Assembly: GCA_036268075.1 (NCBI GenBank)
Contig: DATAUV010000075.1
Span: 37,109-101,108 of the forward strand
From: DATARH01 sp036268075
GTDB taxonomy: Bacteria; Pseudomonadota; Alphaproteobacteria; ATCC43930; CGMCC-115725
Direction of reading: 5' to 3'
Length of the DNA stretch: 64,000 nt
Below, piece after piece: positions 54,542 to 62,815 of this stretch. The notes below the pieces were generated by a model. It was not told the origin of the DNA, did not search any database, and saw only the letters and a program-made list of their open reading frames with translations. The translations under genes and the position numbers were made by a program. Position 1 is the first letter of the stretch; each line of letters begins with the position of its first letter.

Positions 54542-54666
54542 TCCGTATCCTTCGATCCCGGTTGAAAAGTCGACCTCGCCGGGATCGGAGCGAGGCGGGC
54601 GGCCGGCGATGGGGTCGGGTGCGGCCGCGTTGACCCGGTCCCGCGACACGAAGATCGACCGCCGGG

Positions 54667-54900
54667 CTATTCGCCGGCGGCAAGCGCGCGCGTGACGATC
54701 TGGGAGGCCAGCTCGAGCACCGCGTCGGGGTCGAGCCCTGTGGTGTCGATGGTGACGGCATCGGGCGCCGCGCTCAGCGGGGCGACCCGACGCCCGCTGT
54801 CGCGCGCGTCGCGTTCTTCAATGTCCTGCAGGACGGCGGAATATATAACGTTTGCACCCGCTTCCCGCAACTCCCTGGCCCGCCGCGCGATTACTTTTGA
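54667..54900 (-). pseudogene. 3' remnant of a native cytidylate kinase gene
   Basis: On the minus strand an open frame encodes ARRARELREAGANVIYSAVL, then DIEERDARDSGRRVAPLSAA and VTIDTTGLDPD. This is the C-terminal third of a GC-rich cytidylate kinase, including the RDARDSGR lid region and the DTT motif. The nucleotide-binding N-terminal part is missing. It lies directly before rpsA, the ancestral cmk place, and right after a complete, AT-richer cmk. It is best explained as what is left of the replaced native gene. Confidence 0.85.
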
Positions 54901-54914
54901 CGACGGGCCGTTCG

Positions 54915-55574
54915 TTACTCGGCTGATCCAGGGCGGCTCGTCCCAGTCTTCGCTTCGACGGCGGCAAATGCGGCGGTGACAGCCTCCTCGATCGACATAT
55001 CGGTCGTATCGAGCACAATCGCATCTTCCGCCATCCTAAGTGGCGACGCTGAACGCGACGCATCCTCTTCATCACGACGGCGCAGATCACGGTGAACTGC
55101 TTGAAATGACGTCTTCACACCCTGGGAAACCAGTTCTTTATATCGCCTGCCAGCCCGTGTCTTGAGATTAGCTGTCACGAATAATTTAACGTCGGCATCA
55201 GGGCATATAGTTGTCCCTATGTCTCGTCCATCAAGCACAGTACCGTGACGGCCGGGAGGTGGATTGTGCGCAAAATCCCGTTGTGTCTGATTTAGGATTT
55301 CTCGTACCTCAGCAATTTTCGCGATCAACGGGGCAGTACTGCTAATTTCAGGAGTCCGTAGATCGTTCCCGAAGATCTCGCGGAGATCGAATTTCTTGAT
55401 CTCATCAATAACTGCATTCATATTGAATGGGCTGATTTTCTTTTGTAGCACATTCTTTGTTGCAGCTCTGTATATTAAGCCCGTATCTAGAAATGCTAAA
55501 TTAAATCTTTCAGATAGCCGGCGACTTACGGTCCCTTTTCCCGATGCAGCAGGTCCGTCAACGGCAATGATCAT
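54915..55574 (-). CDS. cmk: Cytidylate kinase, complete and apparently foreign
   Basis: The 219-residue protein has IIAVDGPAASGKGTVSRRL (P-loop), FLDTGLIYRAAT, VLDGRDIGTTICPDAD and RRRDEEDASRSASPL. It phosphorylates CMP and dCMP to the diphosphates. Its DNA is much more AT-rich than its neighbours (for example 55380-55560) and uses A/T-ending codons. It ends next to a remnant of a GC-rich cmk. It is likely an acquired copy that now provides the essential function. ATG 55574 gives normal length. Confidence 0.93.
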   Translation of the reverse strand: MIIAVDGPAASGKGTVSRRLSERFNLAFLDTGLIYRAATKNVLQKKISPFNMNAVIDEIKKFDLREIFGNDLRTPEISSTAPLIAKIAEVREILNQTQRDFAHNPPPGRHGTVLDGRDIGTTICPDADVKLFVTANLKTRAGRRYKELVSQGVKTSFQAVHRDLRRRDEEDASRSASPLRMAEDAIVLDTTDMSIEEAVTAAFAAVEAKTGTSRPGSAE

Positions 55575-55679
55575 CTGAGGCCACGCAAATTTACCATGCA
55601 CGGGCGAGGTCTCGACCGCGGTCGTCGAACTGTCCTATCGTCTCGCCCGTCAACACAATAGTGTCAATGGGGCAGGCGC

Positions 55680-56240
55680 ATGGCTGGATATCTCGTAGCG
55701 CAACAAATTCGTGACCAGCTAACAAGAAGAGTAATCGAGCGCGCCAGCGAGGAGTGCGTCGCCGCGGCCAGCTACGAACTGCGCGTAGGCAGCTATAGAG
55801 ACTCGAGGTTCGGCGATTCGGTCGAGTTGAAGCCAGGAGAAGGTGTCGTCGTGCAACCGGGTGGGCTTCTCCTCGTTGGGACATACGAAACCGTTCATTT
55901 TCCGACCAATTTGATAGGCTTCTTGCACCTAAAATCTTCCTATGCAAGGAGAGGCCTTCTCTCGTGGAGCCAAGGGATAGTTGAGCCCGGGTATTCTGGC
56001 GGTCTGACCATCGCGCTGAACAATAGTTCTAACGTATACATCCCAATCGTGGGTGGGCAGAAAATCTGTCACCTTGTCCTTTCGGAGACGGATCACGATA
56101 CAGATAGCCCGTACGCAGCCGAGTACCAAAATTCAGCAGGTGCGACACCAGCAAAAGAGGGAAGAACGTGGAACGTGGTGGGGGACATGCTCGGCAAAGT
56201 AACCGAGGGAATCACATCAGCGGTTCTTAAATCAGGTTAG
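55680..56240 (+). CDS. dCTP deaminase/dUTPase-fold protein lacking the deaminase Glu
   Basis: The 186-residue protein has the trimeric dUTPase/DCD fold: EECVAAASYELRVGSY, LIGFLHLKSSYARRGLLS (matching the SSLAR-G motif) and IVEPGYSGGLTIALNNSS. In dCTP deaminase the general-base Glu sits at the position of the second Ala in LTIAL, so this protein is probably not a standard deaminase. It could be a dUTPase-like or nucleotide-binding protein. It is AT-rich, divergent from the acquired cmk by 105 bp and convergent with aroA, so it likely arrived with that cmk. Confidence 0.8.
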   Translation: MAGYLVAQQIRDQLTRRVIERASEECVAAASYELRVGSYRDSRFGDSVELKPGEGVVVQPGGLLLVGTYETVHFPTNLIGFLHLKSSYARRGLLSWSQGIVEPGYSGGLTIALNNSSNVYIPIVGGQKICHLVLSETDHDTDSPYAAEYQNSAGATPAKEGRTWNVVGDMLGKVTEGITSAVLKSG

Positions 56241-56250
56241 AAAAGGTTGA

Positions 56251-57609
56251 CTAATTACTTGCTTTGAACTCCGCCCCCAGCGTGCGCATCAGCGGCACGA
56301 AATCGGGAAAACTGGAGGCGATCGTGCGGGCGTCGTCGATCGCGACCGGCTCCTCGGTCGCGAGGCCGAGGACGAGGAAGGCCATCGCCATGCGGTGGTC
56401 GAGGCGGCTGGCGATGGTCGCGCCGCCTTGCGGGGGCTTGCCGTTGCCCTCGACGATCAGGTCGTCGCCCTCGATCGTCACTTTGGCGCCGCAGGCGGCG
56501 AGGCCCTCGGCGGTGCCGGTCAGGCGGTCGCTTTCCTTGACGCGCAATTCGGCGAGGCCGCGCATCACCGTGCGGCCCTCGGCGCAGGCGGCGGCCATCG
56601 CCAGCACGGGGTATTCGTCGATCATCGACGGGGCGCGCCCGGGCGGGATGTCGGCGCCCTTGAGGCGGCCGGCGCGGATGCGCAGATCGGCGACCGGCTC
56701 GCCGCCCTCAACGCGCTGGTTGAGCCGCGTGACGTCGGCGCCCATCTCGGCCAGGCATTCGAGGAGGCCGGTGCGGGACGGGTTGATGCCGACCCCGATG
56801 AGCGTCACCTCCGACCCCGGCACCAGCAGCGCCGCGACCAGCGGGAACGCGGCCGAGGACGGGTCGCCCGGCACCGAGATCGGGGCGGCGACGAGTTCGG
56901 GCTGGCCGATCACGGTGATGATCTTGCCGCCGCCCTCATGCGGCGCGACCCGCACCGTCGCGCCGAAATGGCGGAGCATGCGCTCGGTGTGGTCGCGGGT
57001 GATCTCGGGCTCGATGACGCTGGTCTCGCCCGGCGTGTTGAGCCCGGCCAGCAGCACCGCCGACTTCACCTGCGCCGACGGCACCGGCAGGCGATAAATC
57101 TGCGGCACCGGGTCTCGCGCCCCGATCACGCCGAGCGGAAATTTGCCGCCCGCGCGCGACACAAACCGCGCGCCGAACCGCGACAGCGGGTCGATGACGC
57201 GGTTCATCGGCCGGGTTCTCAGCGAGCCGTCGCCGGTGACGAACGCAGTCAGATCATGCGTCGCGAGGATGCCGAGGAGAAGCCGCCCGGCGGTGCCGGA
57301 ATTGCCGACGTCGATCATGTCGGCCGGCTCGGCAAGCCCGCCGACCCCGACCCCGTCGACCCGCCAGCGGCGGTCGCCGACGCGCTCGACCCCGGCGCCG
57401 AGCGCGCGCATCGCCGCCGCGGTCGCCAGCACGTCCTCGCCTTCGAGCAGCCCGTCGATCTCGGTGCGCCCGACCGCGAGCGCCCCGAACATCAGCGAGC
57501 GGTGCGAGACCGACTTGTCACCGGGAACCCGCACCGTGCCGGAAAGCGGGCGCGGCGGGCGGATTCCGACTAGCGGCACGGCGGCGGGTGGGGTGTGGTC
57601 GTCGGGCAT
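56251..57609 (-). CDS. aroA: 3-phosphoshikimate 1-carboxyvinyltransferase (EPSP synthase)
   Basis: The 452-residue protein has VRVPGDKSVSHRSLMFGAL, GNSGTAGRLLLGIL, PVPSAQVKSAVLLAGL and MIDEYPVLAMAAA with the catalytic Asp-Glu region. It joins PEP to shikimate-3-phosphate in aromatic amino-acid synthesis. ATG 57609 fits. Its last codons (FKASN) are AT-rich and lie at the edge of the acquired cmk/DCD-like segment. In relatives cmk follows aroA directly. Confidence 0.94.
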   Translation of the reverse strand: MPDDHTPPAAVPLVGIRPPRPLSGTVRVPGDKSVSHRSLMFGALAVGRTEIDGLLEGEDVLATAAAMRALGAGVERVGDRRWRVDGVGVGGLAEPADMIDVGNSGTAGRLLLGILATHDLTAFVTGDGSLRTRPMNRVIDPLSRFGARFVSRAGGKFPLGVIGARDPVPQIYRLPVPSAQVKSAVLLAGLNTPGETSVIEPEITRDHTERMLRHFGATVRVAPHEGGGKIITVIGQPELVAAPISVPGDPSSAAFPLVAALLVPGSEVTLIGVGINPSRTGLLECLAEMGADVTRLNQRVEGGEPVADLRIRAGRLKGADIPPGRAPSMIDEYPVLAMAAACAEGRTVMRGLAELRVKESDRLTGTAEGLAACGAKVTIEGDDLIVEGNGKPPQGGATIASRLDHRMAMAFLVLGLATEEPVAIDDARTIASSFPDFVPLMRTLGAEFKASN

Positions 57610-57641
57610 GGGCGGCTCAGGGGGCTCGGGGGATGCGTACT

Positions 57642-58364
57642 CTATGCCACTCGGTTTCGCTCGTCGAACGCGTAGCTCCGCAGCACCTCGCGCAGCGATT
57701 CGTGACCGGGCTCGTCCGGGGCCATGCGGAACACCGCGTAGTCGCCGGCGGCCGACGCCGGAACCTCGAGGATAGGCGTCGCCTGGGCGGCGACCGCGGC
57801 GACCGCGGGCTTTACCGAATCCCACGAGATATCGTCCATGACGACAAACCCGCCGGGCGTGACGAGCGGCAGGTACAGCTCCACGTCCTTCATCACGTAG
57901 GCGGTGTCGTGGTTGCCGTCGACATGGACGAGACCAAACCGCTTCCCCTGCCGCGCGAACTCCGCCGCCGCCTCGGCGCCCGTTTGGCGCAGCACCGTGC
58001 AATGGTTTTGCAGGCCGAACGTGTCCCGCAACTCGAGGACGCCGCGGTGGAGCGCGTCCCAGTCGGTCTTGCGGGTAAAGGCCGCGATATCCCCGGCGAG
58101 TGCCAGGTTGTCGTGCTCCATCGCGATATCGGGCGAGTAGGGGTCGACGCCGTAGGCGACCCCGCCGGTCGCGATCTTGTGGACGATCGCCTGCGGCAAC
58201 AGGGAACGGCCCCGATAGACGCCGATCTCGACGCTGGTGGTCATCTGGAAATGGCGGATCAGCCAGGCCATGACATTGGCCTTGGGCACCGAGCAGCCGC
58301 CGCCGAAATCGACCGGAATCAACGCCATCGCGGAGGCGATGATGGACCACAAGGGGTCGGGCAT
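57642..58364 (-). CDS. Class I SAM-dependent methyltransferase family protein
   Basis: The 240-residue protein has the cofactor-binding TSVEIGVYRGRSL and then FGLVHVDGNHDTAYVMKDVE and PGGFVVMDDISWDSV, as in the Methyltransf_24 group found with carbohydrate-modifying clusters. The substrate is unknown. ATG 58364 is chosen for domain position; a longer frame upstream is not supported. It is 32 bp upstream of aroA and divergent from the FYDLN-acid gene. Confidence 0.8.
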   Translation of the reverse strand: MPDPLWSIIASAMALIPVDFGGGCSVPKANVMAWLIRHFQMTTSVEIGVYRGRSLLPQAIVHKIATGGVAYGVDPYSPDIAMEHDNLALAGDIAAFTRKTDWDALHRGVLELRDTFGLQNHCTVLRQTGAEAAAEFARQGKRFGLVHVDGNHDTAYVMKDVELYLPLVTPGGFVVMDDISWDSVKPAVAAVAAQATPILEVPASAAGDYAVFRMAPDEPGHESLREVLRSYAFDERNRVA

Positions 58365-58515
58365 TCGTGCGTCTTTCGTGTGCCGCGCGGCCCTTGCCGA
58401 CGCTGGTCGGGCAGCCCATATCGGGGAGCCTGCCGCAATTGCTTTTGACAGGCCGCGCCCGCTGTGGCAATGGCGCAGCGATCGTCCGAACCGTCGAGAT
58501 AACCGAGGAGCCACC

Positions 58516-58896
58516 GTGGCCAAACCCGAATGGGGCACCAAGCGGATCTGCCCGAGCTGCGGCACCCGCTATTATGATCTGATGCGCGAGCAGGTGATCT
58601 GCCCGCGCTGCAGCACGCCATTCGACGCCGAAGCGTTTCTGAAGGCGCGGCGCTCGCGCCCGGTCGCGCCCGTCGAGAAGGAAGTCGCGCCGGCCGGCGG
58701 CGCCGACGAGCTCGACGCCGAGGTCGAGACCGACGATGCCGAGGCGGCGGAGGACGACGAGGAGGAAGGGGTGGTCGCGATCGCCGACGGCGACGAGGAA
58801 GACGACGAGGAGCTGATGGAGGACGCCTCCGAGCTCGGCGAGGACGAAGACGACATGGCCGAGGTCATCGACAATGTCGAGGAGGAGGAAAGCTGA
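58516..58896 (+). CDS. FYDLN-acid (TIGR02300) family protein
   Basis: The 126-residue protein has a zinc ribbon (KRICPSCGTRYYDL, then VICPRCSTPFD) and a very acidic C-terminal half rich in Glu and Asp (EAAEDDEEEG). The family is nearly confined to alphaproteobacteria and has no known function. GTG 58516 follows GAGGAG. The location just before tRNA-Ala and near aroA is conserved. Confidence 0.92.
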   Translation: MAKPEWGTKRICPSCGTRYYDLMREQVICPRCSTPFDAEAFLKARRSRPVAPVEKEVAPAGGADELDAEVETDDAEAAEDDEEEGVVAIADGDEEDDEELMEDASELGEDEDDMAEVIDNVEEEES

Positions 58897-58957
58897 TTTT
58901 TCCCTTGCTGACGCGGCCGCGCATTCCTAAGTTCGCGCGCCGCAAGCACGGCGACCC

Positions 58958-59033
<76 letters not shown>

Positions 59034-59037
59034 TTTC

Positions 59038-59067
59038 AAAGGCTTGGCGAGAAAACGCCAAGCCTTT
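59038..59067 (+). terminator. Intrinsic terminator of tRNA-Ala
   Basis: Perfect 12-bp arms AAAGGCTTGGCG (59038-59049) and CGCCAAGCCTTT (59056-59067) with a 6-base loop begin 5 bases after the CCA end. Confidence 0.85.
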
Positions 59068-59166
59068 GTCATTTCCGGATCCACCTCGCGGGACGATGCC
59101 GCACGGAACCAGTCACGCAACCGGGCCGTTTCCCAACCGACCATGCGACCGATCTGGAGAGAATCG

Positions 59167-59400
59167 ATGAAGGCTAGTACCCTGTTGGCCGGGCTGCTCG
59201 TCGTTGGCTATGTCGTCCCGGCGGCGGCGCAGACCACCTATTACATCGTGCGCAACCCGTCGACCCGCCATTGCGAGATCGTCGACCAGCGGCCGGTCTC
59301 GCAGACCGAGACCGTCGTGAGCCCCGACGGCGTCGTCTACAAGAACCGCGTCGAGGCCGAGAACGGGATGAAGACGGTCAAGGTCTGCCACGACGAATAG
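59167..59400 (+). CDS. Small exported protein, unknown function
   Basis: The 77-residue protein has a signal peptide (KASTLLAGLLVVGYVVPAAA) and a mature part with YYIVRNPSTRHCEIVDQRP and KTVKVCHDE. Two cysteines could form a disulfide. The NPSTRHCEIVDQR stretch resembles NPNGCQIIERHD in exported protein B at 16559-16927, which hints at a shared motif. A strong terminator follows at 59424-59450. Confidence 0.7.
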   Translation: MKASTLLAGLLVVGYVVPAAAQTTYYIVRNPSTRHCEIVDQRPVSQTETVVSPDGVVYKNRVEAENGMKTVKVCHDE

Positions 59401-59423
59401 TCGCGGCTTCCGTTCGACCCTGA

Positions 59424-59450
59424 GGGCCCGGCAGCGATGCCGGGCCCTTT
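59424..59450 (+). terminator. Intrinsic terminator
   Basis: Perfect 10-bp arms GGGCCCGGCA and TGCCGGGCCC with a GCGA loop are followed by TTT. It ends the small exported protein gene and lies next to the stop of the convergent MmgE/PrpD gene. Confidence 0.85.
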
Positions 59451-59454
59451 GCGT

Positions 59455-60810
59455 TCAGATTCGGCCGTGGCGGCGCAGCAGCCCGGTCAGCTCGCCGATG
59501 TTCGGCCAGGTCTCGACCCGGTCGATCGCCGCCTCGGCCGCGGCGACGCCGTCGGCGGTGAGAACCACGCGGGCGAGCTCGCGGAACTTGCCGCGCATCT
59601 CGGCATCGGTGAACGGATCGTTGAAGTCGCCGCGGTGGCTCTCGCGCGATTGCGTCGCGCTGCGCCCGTCGGTGAGGGTCACGGTGACCTTGGCCGGGCG
59701 CAGCACCGGGGCGCGGGCGCTCATCGCCGGGTCCTCGGCGATATGGATTTTGTGCCTGAGCGCCGCGATGACCGGGTCGGCGAGGGCGCTGTCGTCGAGC
59801 TGCGAGAACCCGGCGCCGCCCCGCACCACCATCGCCGCGGCGGCATGCGGCAGCGAGTATTTCGACGCGAAATAATTCGGCGGGTCGGGGTTGCGCATGA
59901 CCGAGGCAAAGCGATAGGTCGCAACCTCGATGCGGGCGACCTCGTCAGGCCGTGGGTGCAGTTCGGCGAGCGCGGCGGCGAGACAATCCAGCGCCGGGTG
60001 GATCGGGTTGCAGCAGGCGTAGAGGCGGAAATAGTTGCGCGTCATCTCCCAATTGTCGCCGAGCCGTGCCGTCAGGGCGTCGGTCGAAAACCCGCCGCCG
60101 ACCAGCTCGCCCAGCGCTTCCTCCACCGCGTCCGGCTGTGCGGTGAACCCGGCGAGCGCGAGGTCGGAGGCGAGCGCGCCGACATACCCGCTCATCCCGC
60201 CGGCGACGTTGAGCGTCGTCGCGCCGGCGACGGCGTTGGTATAGCTCGGCGTCAGCACCAGCGTCGTCGCGATGCGCATCGCGAGGCTGACCCCGGCTGT
60301 ATCGAGCCCCCGCACCCTCGCCCCCGCCGCGGCGGCCGCGAGCAGCGATACCTGGCCGTTCTGGTGCGCCAGCGGCCGCGGCGTGAACCCGGCCGCAAGC
60401 CGGGCCGCGACTTCGTAGCCGAGCACCAGCGCCGTGATCATCTCCTTCCCCGAGGCCGCGCTCTGCTCGCCGGCGGCCAGCACCCCCGGCAATATCTGCA
60501 TCGCCGCCTGGCCCGAGACATGGCGCAGCCCCTCGCACAGCTCGATCGCGCGACCCGCGATGCCGTTGAGCAGCGCCGCGGTGCGCGGATCGGCCTGGGG
60601 GCAGCCGCGCGCGTAGATCGAGGCGCCGCTGCCCGCGGTGCCGGCGAGCCGGTCGCGCAACGCCCGCACCTCGGGCCGCTCGGACCCCGCCAGCGTCACC
60701 CCGATCGTGTCGCGCAGCACCGTATGCGCATGCGACTGTACCGGCGCCGGGATGTCCTCCCACCGCGTCTCGGCGACGAACCGCGCCAATTCCTCGATTT
60801 GCCGACCCAT
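59455..60810 (-). CDS. MmgE/PrpD family protein
   Basis: The 451-residue protein has RDTIGVTLAGSERPE, LLNGIAGRAIELCE, HPALDCLAAALAELH and KYSLPHAAAAMV, which belong to the MmgE/PrpD family of 2-methylcitrate dehydratase-like and aconitate decarboxylase-like enzymes. Family members dehydrate or decarboxylate tricarboxylic or related acids. No propionate pathway genes are near, so the substrate is open. ATG 60810 is used; upstream frame extends without conservation. Confidence 0.87.
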   Translation of the reverse strand: MGRQIEELARFVAETRWEDIPAPVQSHAHTVLRDTIGVTLAGSERPEVRALRDRLAGTAGSGASIYARGCPQADPRTAALLNGIAGRAIELCEGLRHVSGQAAMQILPGVLAAGEQSAASGKEMITALVLGYEVAARLAAGFTPRPLAHQNGQVSLLAAAAAGARVRGLDTAGVSLAMRIATTLVLTPSYTNAVAGATTLNVAGGMSGYVGALASDLALAGFTAQPDAVEEALGELVGGGFSTDALTARLGDNWEMTRNYFRLYACCNPIHPALDCLAAALAELHPRPDEVARIEVATYRFASVMRNPDPPNYFASKYSLPHAAAAMVVRGGAGFSQLDDSALADPVIAALRHKIHIAEDPAMSARAPVLRPAKVTVTLTDGRSATQSRESHRGDFNDPFTDAEMRGKFRELARVVLTADGVAAAEAAIDRVETWPNIGELTGLLRRHGRI

Positions 60811-60875
60811 GTCCTGCCCCCGCTGATTCGTGCACTCGGGACATGACATTAGGGATTTATCCAATCACATTGAAT

Positions 60876-60951
60876 CGTCATTCCCGCGAGGGCGGGAATC
60901 CAGGCCAGCGACGGAGCGGTTGCCCCTGGACCCCCGCCTTCGGGGCGACGG
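60876..60951. repeat. Dispersed palindrome-type repeat
   Basis: CGTCATTCCCGCGAGGGCGG at the left and a degenerate partner (CCCCGCCTTCGGGGCGACGG) at the right have the form of a dispersed intergenic repeat. The left half ATTCCCGCGAGGGCGGGAAT is a near palindrome. It lies between the MmgE/PrpD gene and the nucleotidyltransferase. Confidence 0.6.
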
Positions 60952-60970
60952 GCTGGTATGGCTGCGCGCA

Positions 60971-61579
60971 ATGAAGAAAACTGTCCTCGCCCCGGACATA
61001 TCGATGACCGAGGCCGAGCGCCGGCTACGCTTGGCGGAGATCGTCCGCTCGGCGCCGGCCCTGATGCGCGTCTTGGAAACCGTGAGCGCGCTCGACCTGC
61101 CCGACTGGCTGGTGTTTTCCGGCGCCGTCTACCAGCGCGTGCTCAACCGCCTGACCGGACGCCCAGCCGATTACGGCGTCAAGGATTACGATGTCGGGTA
61201 TTTCGACGCGTCGGACATCTCCTACGAGGCCGAGGACATCGTGATCCGCCGCATCGCCGCCGCCTTCGACGAACCCCTGCGCACCCAGGTCGAGCTGCGC
61301 AACCAGGCCCGCGTGCATCTGTGGTTCGAGTCCCATTTCGGCGAGCCCTACACGCCGCTCTCCCGCACCGCCGAGGCGTTGGAGCGCTTCGTCTCGCCGG
61401 TCTTCGCGGTCGGCGTGCGCCTCGCCGCCGACGCCAGCCTCCACATCGAGGCGCCCTTCGGGCTCGCCGATCTGTTCGATCTGCGCCTCAGGCCCAACCC
61501 GAACCGGCCGACCCAGGGCTTCGCGCGCACCGCCGCCGGCGTCGTCGCGCGCTGGCCCGAGCTGAGGGTGGAGGGTTAG
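60971..61579 (+). CDS. Nucleotidyltransferase-like protein (NTP_transf_6 / DUF925)
   Basis: The 202-residue protein has WLVFSGAVYQRVLN near residue 45, VKDYDVGYFDASDISYEAED with paired acidic residues, and HLWFESHFG and APFGLADLFDLRLRPNP. This matches the DUF925 nucleotidyltransferase-fold family, often annotated only as hypothetical. Substrate unknown. ATG 60971 is chosen; an earlier in-frame start would run through the repeat. Its stop overlaps the convergent gene by 4 bp. Confidence 0.8.
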   Translation: MKKTVLAPDISMTEAERRLRLAEIVRSAPALMRVLETVSALDLPDWLVFSGAVYQRVLNRLTGRPADYGVKDYDVGYFDASDISYEAEDIVIRRIAAAFDEPLRTQVELRNQARVHLWFESHFGEPYTPLSRTAEALERFVSPVFAVGVRLAADASLHIEAPFGLADLFDLRLRPNPNRPTQGFARTAAGVVARWPELRVEG

Positions 61580-62217
61580 CGGTAGAACTCGATCTTCGCC
61601 TCGCGGAACCACAGGAAATTGGCCGGCGCGGCCGAAATCGGGCCGTTGATCGCGAACACGGCGATCTCGTATTTCTCGCCCGGGTGGACGATATGGTCGC
61701 CGAGCACGAGCCGGTTCGGCATGTTGAACCCCTGGATGCAGGATGGGCTCGGCCGGCCGGCGGCGCGGGGCAGCTCGCCGTTGACCCAGATCTCGGCATA
61801 GTCGTCGACATTGACCCGCAGCACCGCCTTGGCGCCGTCGGTGGCAAAACCCCGCGCCTCGTTGGGGATCGTCAGCGTCGCGCGATACCAGAAGAACGAG
61901 ATCATCCCGCCGCCGCGCTTGCCCCCGAGATCGTCGGCGGCAATGACCGGCCACGCCGAATCGTCGAACCCCACCACCTCGGCATGCGGCTCGACATCGT
62001 AGGTGCTCTTGAATTCGGCCATCGAATCCGAAAGCGCCGGGCATTCCACCAGCTTACCCTCGATCCCCCGCCACACCGCCCCGAACGCGGCCGACCCGGC
62101 CGGGGTCATCAGGTCGATCACATGCACCGGCGGCGTCAGCGGCGCGATCGCCGGCTGCGGGGCGAGAAGAGGGTTGGTGGGCGGCGGCGCGGAGCGGGTG
62201 GGGCGGATGTACGGCAT
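61576..62217 (-). CDS. Conserved hypothetical, possible jelly-roll sugar-binding fold
   Basis: The 213-residue protein starts MPYIRPT, with PVHVIDLMTPAGSAAFGAVW, FFWYRATLTIPNEARGF, VNVDDYAEIWVNGELPRA and NRLVLGDHIVHPGEKYEIAV. The later half looks like a galactose-binding/beta-sandwich domain seen in glycosidases and accessory proteins. No signal peptide is present. AAGGAAA precedes ATG 62217. It is the last gene of a leftward operon starting with an amidase. Function unknown. Confidence 0.6.
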   Translation of the reverse strand: MPYIRPTRSAPPPTNPLLAPQPAIAPLTPPVHVIDLMTPAGSAAFGAVWRGIEGKLVECPALSDSMAEFKSTYDVEPHAEVVGFDDSAWPVIAADDLGGKRGGGMISFFWYRATLTIPNEARGFATDGAKAVLRVNVDDYAEIWVNGELPRAAGRPSPSCIQGFNMPNRLVLGDHIVHPGEKYEIAVFAINGPISAAPANFLWFREAKIEFYR

Positions 62218-62243
62218 GGGCGATTTCCTTATGTTGGCCCGGA

Positions 62244-62468
62244 TCAGGCGACCTCGCGGGCATGGGCGATTTCCTTCGGCCGGACCGAGCGTATGGCCGA
62301 GGCTGGCACGGTCACCACCGAAACCGTCTCGCCGGTCAGCGTGACAAATTCGACTTCATAACCTGCACCGCCCCTGTGGATCATCACGACGCAGCCGATG
62401 TCGCCGGCGCGAAGGCCTTCTTCGGACAGGTCCTGGGTCAGAACGACCGAGTCTAACTCCTTGATCAT
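62244..62468 (-). CDS. DUF4926-like small protein
   Basis: The 74-residue protein has LDSVVLTQDLSEEGLRAGDI and GAGYEVEFVTLTGETVSVV, the pattern of the DUF4926 family, which has no known activity. It starts two bases past the stop of the DUF6883-like gene, so they are co-translated. The two families are reported to occur side by side and could be a toxin-antitoxin-like or regulatory pair, which is inference. Confidence 0.75.
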   Translation of the reverse strand: MIKELDSVVLTQDLSEEGLRAGDIGCVVMIHRGGAGYEVEFVTLTGETVSVVTVPASAIRSVRPKEIAHAREVA

Positions 62469-62470
62469 GC

Positions 62471-62815
62471 TCACCTCGCCGCCAGCGGGTACGCGGTCAC
62501 CAATCGCGGTGCGGTCTCGCCCGGATCGATGATCCAAACAGTGCGAATCCTTGGCGTTCGACCGCTCGGCGTCATTATCGGTCCCTCCAACGTATATTTC
62601 ATCCCGAATTCCATCTTCCGCACCGACACAAGATCCGCCGACGACGCATGTCCATGCAGCGTATCCCGAAGCTCGGTCCAGGAGGCGAGGCGATAACCAG
62701 CCTGCCGGAAGAAGTACGCTTTTGGTCCACCGACCGGGTGATTTATGGCCAGCAGGTAGCGCGTGATTTTCCACGCGTCGATGACAGCCAACTCGGCATT
62801 GGGCAGCCGGGGCAT
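62471..62815 (-). CDS. DUF6883-like protein
   Basis: The 114-residue protein has LPNAELAVIDAWKITRYLLA, INHPVGGPKAYFFRQAGY and RTVWIIDPGETAPRLVTAYP. This matches the DUF6883 group, whose beta-rich fold with HPVG and WII motifs is sometimes compared to small toxins. ATG overlaps the amidase stop and the next gene follows after two bases. Activity unknown. Confidence 0.7.
   Translation of the reverse strand: MPRLPNAELAVIDAWKITRYLLAINHPVGGPKAYFFRQAGYRLASWTELRDTLHGHASSADLVSVRKMEFGMKYTLEGPIMTPSGRTPRIRTVWIIDPGETAPRLVTAYPLAAR

Noticed and set aside
54667..54870. Independent small gene next to rpsA
   Set aside because: The sequence aligns with the C-terminal part of cytidylate kinase and has no ribosome site at its first start codon, so it is called a remnant.
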